Assembly (NCBI GenBank): GCA_946624005.1
Contig: CAMORS010000003.1
Coordinates: forward strand, 1 to 64,000
From: an uncultured Prevotella sp.
GTDB taxonomy: Bacteria > Bacteroidota > Bacteroidia > Bacteroidales > Bacteroidaceae
DNA length: 64,000 nucleotides
Direction: 5' to 3'
A program made the position numbers and the translations under genes. This document shows positions 27,401-36,671 of the stretch, in pieces; position 1 is the stretch's first letter; every line of letters starts with the position of its first letter. The notes under the pieces are model-generated. The model did no database searches. It was not told where the DNA came from and worked only from the letters and a program-made list of their open reading frames with translations.

Positions 27401-27907
27401 ATAAGAACCTGTCGTCTCTTCATTTGGCACAACCACTTTGTTGCCTTCTGCGCCCACCCGCTGCAAGTAACTGTTGTTGCCCTGTTTGATGACTTTGAAC
27501 ATAGCAGCCCGTTGGGCATCGGACGTAACAATATATCGTTTCGAATCATTGTTCCAGGCAATATATCGGTCGTGCGTCTTCTTGAGTTGGAAGCCATTGT
27601 CATCTCCAATCAGCGACCAAGCCTGACTGAATGTCTTCATCAGTACCATCAGGTCGATATCTCTGCCGCTATCCTGTTCGCGGTCAATCAGGCCTCTGGC
27701 ACCATTGGTGATACTGTTCACGTTGAAGAGCAGATAATACTTGTTGTCTTCACCATAGAGTGTCTGCGCACTCGTTGGCAATAGGGGAAGTGTAGTCAAA
27801 CTCACAACGGTCATGAGAAACATTACGAAGCGCATCGAACGGAAACGCTCATCTCGTTCCATGCTCCCTGCACCTCGCTTCTCGTTTTTATATACTTCCA
27901 TCTTCAT
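21404..27907 (-). CDS. Giant (2,167 aa) surface/adhesin-like protein with T9SS-type-A-like C-terminus
   Basis: Signal-like N-terminus; C-terminus NVRAYDTAGRLVYSDAPNKAEYSFRLPKGVYIIEG; paralogous to the 2,404-aa protein at 29320-36534. Confidence 0.75.
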   Translation of the reverse strand: MKMEVYKNEKRGAGSMERDERFRSMRFVMFLMTVVSLTTLPLLPTSAQTLYGEDNKYYLLFNVNSITNGARGLIDREQDSGRDIDLMVLMKTFSQAWSLIGDDNGFQLKKTHDRYIAWNNDSKRYIVTSDAQRAAMFKVIKQGNNSYLQRVGAEGNKVVVPNEETTGSYFTDGNIQNKGRLFITKATLDLNAFDTSTENNQVIHRKSYLADRADAIPVSFPAEFMQKDQGWKELPNGERIQNTSEYYMTRYVKRGVYSPLYLSSSNKNDASKHIWYQRWYLRDDATYEETPLTTDYYLPEAKCYAYRNGLVMGSKMKKSSLVGDIGNHPVTVLGRIPEGYLGDTLTIQGDISRYMDFSYVGNDLKEASITFRHVYTLIDANVMARQLTALPAGQDNWLEEHSIHFPSETICNRDEFVPLNLNLENYWFYKDGIESEDNLQNVVNNDYVTYELEDHGSGISLIGFENSPECNRAPFITDTKFKRRRLLRFRYPSGYKVPSGSYAVFKVYAREGNNSTRRYQLARFTIIFDDNSETLYYKDVVGDDATRSERSPQSLRELCDGNDPVAHIDFDYPKAYYYAHATGGAQGNFNGMDFRNSSALPLQPSMTNYAFGPVTGSWGSYGIAVNENYQWDGKNPHHKMVPVSKYTGEQYSSDNDAGFLYIDASDMPGTVANIKFNGTFCMGSRLMCSGWIAAASGVNSGSASAPGGVILHVIGKKDGEKTVLYSFCPGQIDNNTRRQGTTQFFRYDKNNYEVLWHQFFFDFVVNELYDEYELDIENNCYQTDGGDYLLDDVWVFAKLPKVRMVMTSPLCGGQVAVMKLETDFESLLSSQGKQEATGDAPGIRDYLCCVFLDRTEFYNQFRENLMNDHGIVFDDSDEFMDRVNAGAFNDLIYFDSYKQAFDQALMKVDVVDDNGQVTGQRIPYANFEWTTNFGLMEPYTFKKMVEDEEETVFATTENGIRKLVFNGTMGIDTWEDYKSYTLLTIQPGRRLNDDDVQNFARMFNLLDECSNQSYFKLLPKIEIVGHMGKQSLDEVTFCLNTTQTFAVDLAGYTYNDEGDEADYVLDDVNFDWWIGTDSETPGTVAEYKKATNADGTIHLYEAMKRFRLMNPTASDLYTDIQLGAPDLYPDLEFTQEMLDYLRSLANPADNSQPRLLLNTKLLDINLSEDYIKIMEEPNLDGGTDHFVYACAIPIETQIESGTEDYIFICSDPQPVKIKVDGVAPSLNTGFSEKHYPDKLGTLSVRISKSQFEKVHRRNKNDATPKKLHVPLRGVHLANPDDALNVMMAPEPERQVVLLTASTDPIMQQYIIDNYDNLLPPVVGTLTYLKATPGITNVDEEECVKMFFNENFNVREGYSYSLRFPFIENMKDGSTAESCEGFSMLELKIVPDYEVWTGGADNDDWSNDENWRRADFDELYGSNGLRLSANEQADNYYMTNDVNYVSAEDRERRQGFAPLYCTNVLMMTKEKAEAPWLYDDGDEVDSLGVKTGFPALRPTSSPIIRYDFQTFEWTQEYENAPETSAKAKQMRDVGDMITELYSTNRCDGIVFQPHTELVHTELLNYKKAWVEYELAKNQWHLVGSPLKDMLSAEWYAPTWSARQETTYFEDVQFDVTNNITMQNGMDSPYPLNYDRFAPAVYQRAWDKAKAVIYERGAEWSQTDGSQTENYGDSGTGQWVIDGVGYNWDNTLNADEYLQRIVYKPMGKSKANVAVKGSWSGVYNDHSVPFDSGGFSVMPINHFKSHNNEEKKTVFRLPKEDQYYDIWDWSKGYSMDRRVRIYIDDGSDPTLITQHPENTLTLNNRGRLRTDDITPENQDYMVTLKNEGNGSLGYFLACNPFICGLDMQKFFDKNPHLAPYYLMLKDNDIQTDTNLMEQYQQLYGEGKEWKWTDVVVNGMIDGEDFKGTQIVPARYAFFVRTADADKLNETTITFTTDMMVRKPKAEIPDDNPARPFFLIKAQRAGNSSEARVIVSPDASNTFRPEEDMETFLVSDITSDIPVVYTLTGQIATSINRLHNFTCLPLGVESNSNENCVLTFTGVDHLSPLTSHPSPLLLYDAYLETSTPIEEGMSVCVPGQTQNRFFLVCGNPQVGVSESNIQIYDERGTIHVLSTTTAPLTNVRAYDTAGRLVYSDAPNKAEYSFRLPKGVYIIEGLTARDRKVQKQSAY
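21749..21783. repeat. Intragenic 7-bp repeat (gaggggt/gagaggt x5) upstream of the C-terminal sorting region
   Basis: gaggggt gaggggt gagaggt gaggggt gagaggt; encodes LSPLTSHPSPL on minus. Confidence 0.9.
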
Positions 27908-29304
27908 CTCTGTTTGATAATAGTGTAAACAAACTGATAGGCAAATCCTTCAAGGAGAACTTTCATAGTGATGGTCACCTCGCCATATTGATTGTCATCG
28001 TTGGTCAGTTGTCCAATGATGTCGCCAGAAGGGAGCTGAAAGAATTTATCTTCGAAGATGTTCAAATCTCCTTCCATCGTCATTCCTGTTCCCGTTTCTG
28101 AGTCTATACACTCGGCATATCGACCATCATCACCTGTCACCCAATTTCCGTCGCCCATACTGAATACAACACTGCTGTCGTCAAAGCTTCGCCACATGCC
28201 AGCAGTGTCGCTGTTCTTTCGGAATGCGGGATGCAGCACGACGTAGCCACCTGTGTTGAATGTGATAGATAGAGCATCGGCTGTCACCACGCGCGACTGG
28301 AAACCGGCGATGGGCGGAAAGGGTAGGGCCTCGATGCGGAAAATCCAATCGCAGAAAGTAATAGGTATCTTGATCCAGTCGTTTCGACGGATATAAGTGA
28401 AGCCCGTGGTTCCATCATCGTCAATGGTGGTATGATTCACGGTAAAGCCGTAGCGATATTCCTCGTATTGCCCATTTCTCCGCACCTTAAATCGCAGTGA
28501 ATACTGGTTAGTCACAGCCGAGGCCGTGGCGTTTGTCTCGTTGACGTAAAGCCAAGTCGAACCATTCCCACCATTCGGACTCAGAGAGAGGGGCGTTGCC
28601 AGACTGACGGGCCATGCAATGGTGTCGTTGTTCACAATCTGGCTTGGCGTGGCAGGTTCCAACAGCGACACATTGGTGCGTTCAAGGGGATAGATTTCAT
28701 AGCCCAATATCTCGAACGGTTGTACCGTATTGTTCGTGAAGTCGAGTTGGAGTTTGGCCATCGTGCGTACCACCTCAACGGCGAAGGTCTGGTTCTCGTC
28801 AGCTACGACCGTCACATTCTGTCCTCCCATCTTGCTCGTCATGGGAAGGGGCAAGTCAAGGTCTTTCCAATTGTTCGTAGTAGCTATCGTTTTTGTTGAT
28901 AGGTTTGGAAGCGGTGCCCCCTTTGCGATGCCTAAATCGCTCCATTGCTGATCCGTAAGGTTGGCAAACCCATAAACGGTGTAAGTGCCCGGGTCGAGGG
29001 TGAACACAAAGGTGTCTTGTTCGGCAGGCTCTATACGCTTGCTCACCAGTTCGGCAACAGTTCCTTCCTTGGCAAAGACCACCCAATAGTTGTTGATGAG
29101 TTCGTTGTTGCCCACTGGATCGAGCCAATTGCCTGTTTCGCCACGTGTAGCAGGCATTGGTGCCTTTTCACGAATGGTCACCATCACTCGCCCCTTGTCA
29201 GAGGGAGTGGAGTTGGCATCTGTCAACGCATCATCCTGCTGGCATGCCGAAAGAGCAATTGCCAGCACGATGAAAATATGATTTATTCTCAGCTTTTTAT
29301 TCAT
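27904..29304 (-). CDS. Fimbrillin-like lipoprotein (466 aa)
   Basis: Lipobox LSACQQDD; TRGETGNWLDPV...PGTYTVYGFANLT shared with the 505-aa paralog; ATGA overlap with the downstream giant gene. Confidence 0.7.
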   Translation of the reverse strand: MNKKLRINHIFIVLAIALSACQQDDALTDANSTPSDKGRVMVTIREKAPMPATRGETGNWLDPVGNNELINNYWVVFAKEGTVAELVSKRIEPAEQDTFVFTLDPGTYTVYGFANLTDQQWSDLGIAKGAPLPNLSTKTIATTNNWKDLDLPLPMTSKMGGQNVTVVADENQTFAVEVVRTMAKLQLDFTNNTVQPFEILGYEIYPLERTNVSLLEPATPSQIVNNDTIAWPVSLATPLSLSPNGGNGSTWLYVNETNATASAVTNQYSLRFKVRRNGQYEEYRYGFTVNHTTIDDDGTTGFTYIRRNDWIKIPITFCDWIFRIEALPFPPIAGFQSRVVTADALSITFNTGGYVVLHPAFRKNSDTAGMWRSFDDSSVVFSMGDGNWVTGDDGRYAECIDSETGTGMTMEGDLNIFEDKFFQLPSGDIIGQLTNDDNQYGEVTITMKVLLEGFAYQFVYTIIKQR

Positions 29305-29319
29305 TCATAAAGAGTTACT

Positions 29320-32300
29320 TTAGTAGATACTATGCTTCTGGACTTTTCGGTCTTTTTCCGTTGTGGCCTCGATGATGAAGACACCCTTCGGTAGGCTGAA
29401 CAGATAGTCGGACTTTTCGGGTGCATCGGCATAGACCAGACGTCCTGTTGTGTCATAGGCTCGAACAGAAGTCAGAGGTGTCGTCGTTGTAGAAACGACA
29501 TGCACCTGACCGCTTTCACCATAGATTTGGATGTTGCTCTCGGCAACGCCCACCGATGGTGTTCCGCAGACGAGGAAGTAGCGGTTCAGCGTCTGACCGG
29601 GTACACGGACTACCATACCTTCCTCCACGGGAGTCAGCGACTCCAGGTAGGCATCGTAGAGCTGGAGAGCTGCGAGGTTGTCCACACCCGTGAAGGTGAG
29701 CACGCAGGTCTCGTCGCTGTTGCTCTCAACGCCCAACGGCAGGCAAGTGAAGTCGTGCAGGCGGTTCATGCTTGTGGCCAAGCGGCCCGTCAGCGTATAG
29801 ACAACGGGAACGTCGTCGGCCAGCTGCTCGTCGATGAAGGTCTCCATGTCTTCCTCGGCCAGGAACTTATTGCTGTATTCCTCGCCCAACCATACCTTGG
29901 CCTCGCTCGACGTGTTGCCACGCTGGGCGCGAATCGTCATGTAAGGCTTGGCAGGAGTGGAGCCATTGCCCGTCTCGGCCTTCGGATAGGCACGGGCCAT
30001 CATGTCAGCGGTGAACTTGACGGTCAGGCTGTCCAGGTCGCCGTCTTTCTTGGCACGGAGGAAGAAGGCATAGCGCGGTTCAACCACTTGCTCGCCTTCT
30101 ACATCATTAGCGAATGCGCCCATCACATCGACTTCCTTCCACGACCAGTCCTTGGCATGCTCAGATGTCAGCTCTGGGTCGCCCTGAATCATGTTGTCGT
30201 TCAGTACGAGATAGAAGGGGGCGACATTTGTGTTCACCTCAAAGAACTTCTGCATGTCGAGTCCGCAGATGAAGGGGTTGCAGGCTAAGAACAGGCCTGT
30301 GCTGCCCTTGCCCTCGTTCTTCAGCGTCATGGTGTACTCCTTAGACTCGTCCATCAGGATCTTGTCTTTGGCGACACCTTCAGTTCCGCGTCCGGCCAAG
30401 TCGTTGGAGCGAAGGATGCCACGATTCTCCAACTGAATGGTGTTGTCGGCACTCTTTTCTTCAGCGAATCCTTCGTTAGGATAGGTAACAGGGCGTTGAA
30501 GCTCTGTGAAGTTCTTGTTGAAGTTATCTTCAATATAGACACGCGAACCTGTGTTCTTGTCGCGTTTGCCTTCACTCGTACCGAAGTCGTAGGTGTCGTA
30601 CCAGGCATCCTCCTTCGGCAGACGGAAGATGGTCAGCTCGTCGGGATTGCGATCCTTATCCTTATGCGTATTGATGGGCAGTACACTGAAGCCACCCTCG
30701 GAATAGCGAACGGCAGCATCGTTGTAGGTTCCGCTCCACGTACCCTTGATGGCTACGTTGGCCTTACCGTCGCCCATCGGCTTATAGGAAATACGGTCAA
30801 GGTATTCGTCGGCATTATTCTCCCATTCCTGACGGTTGTCTGACCAAACGCCTGCGTCCGAGTCACCGAGCTTGTCGGTCTGGCTGCCATCGGTGGTGCG
30901 CCAGTTGGCACCCTTCTCATAGACCACTGCCTTCGCCTTGTCCCAGCAACGCTGATAGACGGCGGGTGAGAAGCGGTCGTAGGTGATGTCGTAGCGGCTG
31001 TCGTCAGCCAGGTTCCAACCACCACCCGTGATTTCATCGCCGAAATAGACCGGCTCGAAGTAAGTAGTCTCCTGACGTGCACTATAGGAAGGAGCATACC
31101 ATTCGCCAGCCACCATGTCTTTCAGCGGCGAGCCCACGATGTGCCACTTGTTCTTGCCCAGGGCAAACTCCACCCAAGCCTTGTCGTAGCTCAGCAGATG
31201 AGCATTCAGCAGCTCCGTCTGGCTCTGGAACACGATGTCCTTGCAGACATTGATTTCATACATTTCGGCAATATAGTCACCATCTTTAGCCACGCTGCTG
31301 TACTGTTCTTCGTGATGCGTCTGGTAAGGACTTGCCTGGAAGTCGTATTTCAGAATATCGGTTGCCGTTTCTGGACAGAGGTTCGGAAACGGTGTGTTAT
31401 CCAGTTCCTGGACACCCGAAACCACTGTACCATCATCTTTTGTGCGCCCGTTTCCGAACATGTCATAGAGTTCGGGGCTGTAACTGCCACGCTTCAGCGA
31501 ACCGTCATCATAAGTATCGCTGTTGGGTGTCATCATCAGAATATGCGTACAATAGAGCGGTGCAAAACCATTATGGTTGCCATTGCCTTCGTTGGTGAGA
31601 TACTCTTGGTCGGTGTTCGGTGCATAGCCATTTTCCTTCAGCAGCAGGTCATCAGCATCGGCACGGCGCCAGTTCTTATCATTGTTCCAGTCGTGGTTGT
31701 CGTCGGTACCTACCCACACCTCGTAGTCGGGCACAATCTTCAGGTTGATGAGCATGTGGCCCTCACAGGCATTCGAGGGGTCAGAGCCGTCGCCCATATC
31801 GTCCAAGAACGGCACCTTTAATGTATAGTAGTAACCGTCGCGCACTTCGAAATCTTCCCAGAAGTAGACACCGAGATGGTTCACCTTGTCGGGGTCACGC
31901 GACGTGTCATTGGTCGCGTCAACGGCAATCAAGTCGTAGATGGTTCCCACGGGATATTTTCCCTCTACGCCATCGATGGCGTCGGCAATCACATCCTTGT
32001 ACTCCGGATCGTTGGTCTTGGTGAGATAGAGATAGGGATCGTTGTCCTGCAGGGAGATGTTGTGCTTCACGCCGATGACCTCACCTGAGCTACCTACTGC
32101 GCCCTTGACAGGAATCCACAGTTTAGAACCATCAGCACTGAGCGAGTGGCGGTCACCATGCTGAACGTTCTGATACTGGCCCATACGTGCCAAACGGACG
32201 CTGAGGATGCCTGTATTCTCCGGGTAATTGTACACATCAATGCCATTCATGCCGTCCTCGAAGCCAGCGTCGAGCTTGGGAGCGATGTTTTGAATGCTGA

Positions 32301-35300
32301 TGCGTAGCGGCTGCGGCTCGTCGCAATAGTAGACCACGCCCGACGGGTTTTCTGTCGTGCCATAGATGGCGAGATTGTAGTTGGCATCGTGGATGGGGAT
32401 GGCAACGATATAAGTATAGGGATCGTCGTCGCTCCATTTCTGTGCATGCACATTGACAGCCCTTGAATGTAACTCCAACTGTCCTTCAGCAACAAGCTGG
32501 CGAAGAACGGTAATCATGTCTGCCGTCAGTTCGTAGACGGTGCCTGCATCTTCCTTGGAAGCAGGGATGATGCCGTCGAGGGTTTCTGCATCGGGATAGT
32601 TGATGCGGAAATACATCAGTGCCTTACGCGGCGAGAAGTCATAGCCGGTGACATTGGCGTTGAAATGGGCGATGTCTGCCTTCACACCATCGGGATTCTC
32701 TGTTGTGGGCAGCTTGCCATAGAACCAGTCGAAGTAAATCTTGTCGAGCGACTTCTTTTCCTCGTCGGCGGTATAGGCTTCCATCTTGGCCAACAAGGTG
32801 GGAATCTGGTTTTCGCAGGCCACGGCATTCTCATTGCCGTCGAGCTCTATGCCCTTCAGTTCCACTGGCGGGCGAAGCTCGAAGGAATACATCTTCGTAC
32901 AGGCTGAGCGCATATTGAAAATCTCAGCAAAATCAGATGCACTCGTTATCTTTGTCTGGCTGGAAATCACATAATACTCTGTATACGTCTTCCACTCGAT
33001 GCCCGACACATTGGCGTTGAACACAAGATAACGGATTTCCGTGCCGTCGTTGTTCACAATGCGACGATACAGCGGTTGGGGATTGGTAGAAGCATCCGTG
33101 AAATTGTACAATGGCTGAAGCTCTGACTCGAAATAGGGCGACCAGGCGAACTCGCAGATACCCACATTGGTGGGGTTATTGGTGGCACCGCTCTGCCAAT
33201 ACTTCTCCTTATCCTCTTCCTTGCCAATCTGGGCAGCCTTGAAAGCTACTGCGTATGCATTATTGTAAATAGGATCCTCGAACTCACCAGTTGCCAGACC
33301 TTCTTCAATCTCTTTCTTGGTCTTGGTAATATTCATACCAGAGAGTTGCTGCTGGAAAGCGGTCAGGAACTTATCTTTCTCGATAATGGCAAACGACTTA
33401 TAGCGCAACTTATCTGTCGGAACCTCTGCCGTAGCTTCATCGACGCCTTCAAGTTCCAGCTCGTTGTCGAAAGGCACTTCCATTTTCAGCAGCTTGGCAT
33501 CGTATTTAGCCTCTCCATTCTCATCGGTCATGATACAGAGCGGCGTACTACGGTCTACCTCGACAGTAGGCACACTGGCAAAGATCATGATGTCGTCGAG
33601 CATATAGTCACCACCGTTGGTGTTGACACAGTTGTTGTCGATGTTCAGCATATATTGGTCGAACTGCTCCTCAATACTGAATTCGAAGTAGAATTGCTGC
33701 CAAGGACCGGTTTCGTTGTTATTGTCCCATTTGTACTTACTAGCAACCCAGTCATTTCCTTCTGGATCTGCATCCATCATGGTCCTTCCGTCTGAATATC
33801 GTACGTCAAGGGAAAGATTGCCAGGACAGAAGCGGTGAAGGACCTCTTCCCTAATGACCCTACCACTCTCGTCGTAATCACGTCCAATAACCGTAAGCAC
33901 CACACTGGCGGGCGACTGTCCAGCCCATCCGTATGCTGCACCTGATGTCATCCATCCAGAACACATCATCTTGTTTCCTGCGCAGAATGTTCCCGAGAAA
34001 GGAATCTGTGCCACTTGTCCAGCACGTTCTGAAGCATCAACGTAGAGGAAACCGGGGTGGAATCCTGTCGCAGGATTCCATTGTTCTGAAGCAGGGACGT
34101 TCTTAGGATTATAAGTTGTGCCATCAAGGTCAGTTGTACCGTTATAGTTATTTACGCCAAGGAAGGGACCCAACGCATTCCAGAAGGATGTCTCGCTGGT
34201 CAGCATATACTCGCCGAATTTTGTATCATAGTAGTAACCATTGCTGACATGGCGGTGAGTATCTATCTGTTTAAAATAATGAATATAATTGGCATTGTCG
34301 AAGTCCAGAGGCCATACCGATGCCTTAAACCTACGTCTTGTGTGGTGTTCGGCATATCTTTCGTTCTGTACACCCTCATTGACGACCTCAAAACCGTCTT
34401 GATTAGGATAGTCGAAAGTAATGCTGGCAATGGCATCGTGACCTGTCTTGCGCTTTAAGCCATTGGGAGAACGCTGAGAATTCTCCTGCAGCACTTCATC
34501 CCAAGGCAAGGTCTGCGAATCGTCATCAAAGTAAATAGTAAACCGCGCAACACGGTAATCTCCGAAGCGCACTTCAATAACAGCAGGGTTGGCTGTACTG
34601 CTCACACTGCCGCCATTCGGATAAACGAAAGCGATGAATCGAGAACCTGGATATCCAAGATTTGGGTTCCGATAAATGCCCTTATCGTCGCCTTGAATCG
34701 TACTTTTACCATCTTTCTGACCATTCAGCAAGCTGATTCCTGTTCCATTGGCGCTTAGACTGACTGTAATGTCATTGTTGTCGTTTCCGATACTTGTAAT
34801 GTTCTCGTCCTTGTAAAACCAATAATTCGCAAACTCATAGTTCAATCCTAATACGTCAGGTTCAAAGTTCACAGTCTTTGCGGGGAAATGAATAGTCTTA
34901 TCTTCCAACCATTCATCAGCTCCAAGTGCCTTTAGCTTATCCGCCATTTCCTTTCCGCTGCGAAGATGCCAGATAACGCGCTGCGTGAGACTCGGCTCTT
35001 TTACGACATCGCCAAAAGCATCCTTTTCCAAATCCTTAAAGATGTTATCGGAAAGGTCGCATGCAAGGTCGAAGCTATCCATACCCTCAGGCAATCTGAC
35101 ATTTACTGAGCGATTGACGTAATTGACAGCATTGTCAGCCGAATTACCGTCGTCATTATGGCCACTGATAGCAATACCCGTGACATAACCATTCTGGTAT
35201 GTTTCCATCCTGCTTGCAGCTCCTCCGAAATCGGTTATCGACGAATCATAGAGACTATCGGTACGATAGTCATAGAATCGCTGATAGGCACGATGCAGGA

Positions 35301-36534
35301 GGAGTGAACCATATTGAATCATCGGGAGATAGCATTCCGTCCATCCGTTAGGATCCACATATTGTGTCGTTTCATAAGTGGAACAATACTGCATCTGATT
35401 GCCATTCCCATTATCTATCCATTCCTTAGAGCCGTCAAGAAATCCTACAGCTTTTGGATATTTCTGGATATATTGCTTGGCATCTATTACACTTTGATGA
35501 ACACGATGCTTGATACTTTTTTCGCTGGTGGGTTTCCCGTAATCTACGACATCATCGTTTACCTCCTTTACAAGGCGGAAATAGGACTTGGTAGCCGACA
35601 AATCATTCCCATTCAAGTAACGTGTTCCGTTACTTGTGTCAACCCACAGGGCATATTTTACATCACTTCCATGTCTTACCACCTCGATGCCTGTAAACTC
35701 AATAGCCCGTACATCATCATTATCTACCAGACAATATGACTCATTATCCTCTGTCCAAGAAAAATACCAAGGACGGCCGCCAAATTCATTTGTAAGAACA
35801 TATCCATTCTCTGTAGGCGTTATCTTCCATTCTACTGCTACGTTGCTCTTACCACGCTGTATCGTCCATGTTCCGGGATTAAAATACAGGTACTTACCAT
35901 CATATTCTGATGATTCCGGGTCATAGTCTTCAAACTCAATATAATACGTATCCTCATCATCCCAATATGCAGGTTTCGTTGAAATAAAGCGTACATGAGT
36001 ATAATGAGTTCCATTGTCAGAACTAAGGTCGTCAGTAGGGTTGCATGGAAATGTTGCATTCCACGATGGAAAAGCATAAACGTATGTATCGTAACCGTTG
36101 TAACTGCCAGACAATTTCATCATGCCCGCAGGATCATTAACAATATCATCATCATTATCATGAGGATTTGTTATGTTCCAAATACCCCATTCTTCTGTAT
36201 TTGTTCTCCTGACAATTTGATTTGTATTGGCAGAAACAAGCAGAAACACACCATCCCAATTGTTAGCATGCCACTGACCTGAGTATTTTGTGACAAAACG
36301 ACTATAGTCAACCATTTTCCACATATTTGACGATGCTTCCTCTTTTGTCCCCCATAATAGTTGATTGTCTTTAATATAAAGGAAGTTGTTATCACCCGGT
36401 TTATCAACCATTTGCCAATAATAATACTTCTCATTCTGTGCGTGTGTTTCTGTTACCCCAATGAATAAGCTGCACAGCAGGAGGAGTGCTGCGCTGAGTG
36501 TATGTTTATGTGAAGCTGTGAGTCTCATGTTCAT
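29320..36534 (-). CDS. Giant (2,404 aa) surface/adhesin-like protein with T9SS-type-A-like C-terminus
   Basis: Signal peptide; C-terminus SVRAYDTTGRLVYADAPEKSDYLFSLPKGVFIIEA; paralog of 21404-27907. Confidence 0.75.
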   Translation of the reverse strand: MNMRLTASHKHTLSAALLLLCSLFIGVTETHAQNEKYYYWQMVDKPGDNNFLYIKDNQLLWGTKEEASSNMWKMVDYSRFVTKYSGQWHANNWDGVFLLVSANTNQIVRRTNTEEWGIWNITNPHDNDDDIVNDPAGMMKLSGSYNGYDTYVYAFPSWNATFPCNPTDDLSSDNGTHYTHVRFISTKPAYWDDEDTYYIEFEDYDPESSEYDGKYLYFNPGTWTIQRGKSNVAVEWKITPTENGYVLTNEFGGRPWYFSWTEDNESYCLVDNDDVRAIEFTGIEVVRHGSDVKYALWVDTSNGTRYLNGNDLSATKSYFRLVKEVNDDVVDYGKPTSEKSIKHRVHQSVIDAKQYIQKYPKAVGFLDGSKEWIDNGNGNQMQYCSTYETTQYVDPNGWTECYLPMIQYGSLLLHRAYQRFYDYRTDSLYDSSITDFGGAASRMETYQNGYVTGIAISGHNDDGNSADNAVNYVNRSVNVRLPEGMDSFDLACDLSDNIFKDLEKDAFGDVVKEPSLTQRVIWHLRSGKEMADKLKALGADEWLEDKTIHFPAKTVNFEPDVLGLNYEFANYWFYKDENITSIGNDNNDITVSLSANGTGISLLNGQKDGKSTIQGDDKGIYRNPNLGYPGSRFIAFVYPNGGSVSSTANPAVIEVRFGDYRVARFTIYFDDDSQTLPWDEVLQENSQRSPNGLKRKTGHDAIASITFDYPNQDGFEVVNEGVQNERYAEHHTRRRFKASVWPLDFDNANYIHYFKQIDTHRHVSNGYYYDTKFGEYMLTSETSFWNALGPFLGVNNYNGTTDLDGTTYNPKNVPASEQWNPATGFHPGFLYVDASERAGQVAQIPFSGTFCAGNKMMCSGWMTSGAAYGWAGQSPASVVLTVIGRDYDESGRVIREEVLHRFCPGNLSLDVRYSDGRTMMDADPEGNDWVASKYKWDNNNETGPWQQFYFEFSIEEQFDQYMLNIDNNCVNTNGGDYMLDDIMIFASVPTVEVDRSTPLCIMTDENGEAKYDAKLLKMEVPFDNELELEGVDEATAEVPTDKLRYKSFAIIEKDKFLTAFQQQLSGMNITKTKKEIEEGLATGEFEDPIYNNAYAVAFKAAQIGKEEDKEKYWQSGATNNPTNVGICEFAWSPYFESELQPLYNFTDASTNPQPLYRRIVNNDGTEIRYLVFNANVSGIEWKTYTEYYVISSQTKITSASDFAEIFNMRSACTKMYSFELRPPVELKGIELDGNENAVACENQIPTLLAKMEAYTADEEKKSLDKIYFDWFYGKLPTTENPDGVKADIAHFNANVTGYDFSPRKALMYFRINYPDAETLDGIIPASKEDAGTVYELTADMITVLRQLVAEGQLELHSRAVNVHAQKWSDDDPYTYIVAIPIHDANYNLAIYGTTENPSGVVYYCDEPQPLRISIQNIAPKLDAGFEDGMNGIDVYNYPENTGILSVRLARMGQYQNVQHGDRHSLSADGSKLWIPVKGAVGSSGEVIGVKHNISLQDNDPYLYLTKTNDPEYKDVIADAIDGVEGKYPVGTIYDLIAVDATNDTSRDPDKVNHLGVYFWEDFEVRDGYYYTLKVPFLDDMGDGSDPSNACEGHMLINLKIVPDYEVWVGTDDNHDWNNDKNWRRADADDLLLKENGYAPNTDQEYLTNEGNGNHNGFAPLYCTHILMMTPNSDTYDDGSLKRGSYSPELYDMFGNGRTKDDGTVVSGVQELDNTPFPNLCPETATDILKYDFQASPYQTHHEEQYSSVAKDGDYIAEMYEINVCKDIVFQSQTELLNAHLLSYDKAWVEFALGKNKWHIVGSPLKDMVAGEWYAPSYSARQETTYFEPVYFGDEITGGGWNLADDSRYDITYDRFSPAVYQRCWDKAKAVVYEKGANWRTTDGSQTDKLGDSDAGVWSDNRQEWENNADEYLDRISYKPMGDGKANVAIKGTWSGTYNDAAVRYSEGGFSVLPINTHKDKDRNPDELTIFRLPKEDAWYDTYDFGTSEGKRDKNTGSRVYIEDNFNKNFTELQRPVTYPNEGFAEEKSADNTIQLENRGILRSNDLAGRGTEGVAKDKILMDESKEYTMTLKNEGKGSTGLFLACNPFICGLDMQKFFEVNTNVAPFYLVLNDNMIQGDPELTSEHAKDWSWKEVDVMGAFANDVEGEQVVEPRYAFFLRAKKDGDLDSLTVKFTADMMARAYPKAETGNGSTPAKPYMTIRAQRGNTSSEAKVWLGEEYSNKFLAEEDMETFIDEQLADDVPVVYTLTGRLATSMNRLHDFTCLPLGVESNSDETCVLTFTGVDNLAALQLYDAYLESLTPVEEGMVVRVPGQTLNRYFLVCGTPSVGVAESNIQIYGESGQVHVVSTTTTPLTSVRAYDTTGRLVYADAPEKSDYLFSLPKGVFIIEATTEKDRKVQKHSIY

Positions 36535-36624
36535 TCTTTATTGCTTTTATTTATTCTTTTTTCATTGCTTTTTCCCATTCCCGCTGAGGTGCCTACGTGA
36601 AGTCTTCTTAAACACCCCCTCTAA

Positions 36625-36642
36625 CTCCCCCTCAAGGGGGAG
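36625..36642. terminator. G/C hairpin (CTCCCCC-TCAA-GGGGGAG)
   Basis: Perfect 7-bp stem in the intergenic region upstream of the 2,404-aa gene. Confidence 0.45.
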
Positions 36643-36671
36643 GACAAACACGGCCAGCGAGTGATCGTTCT

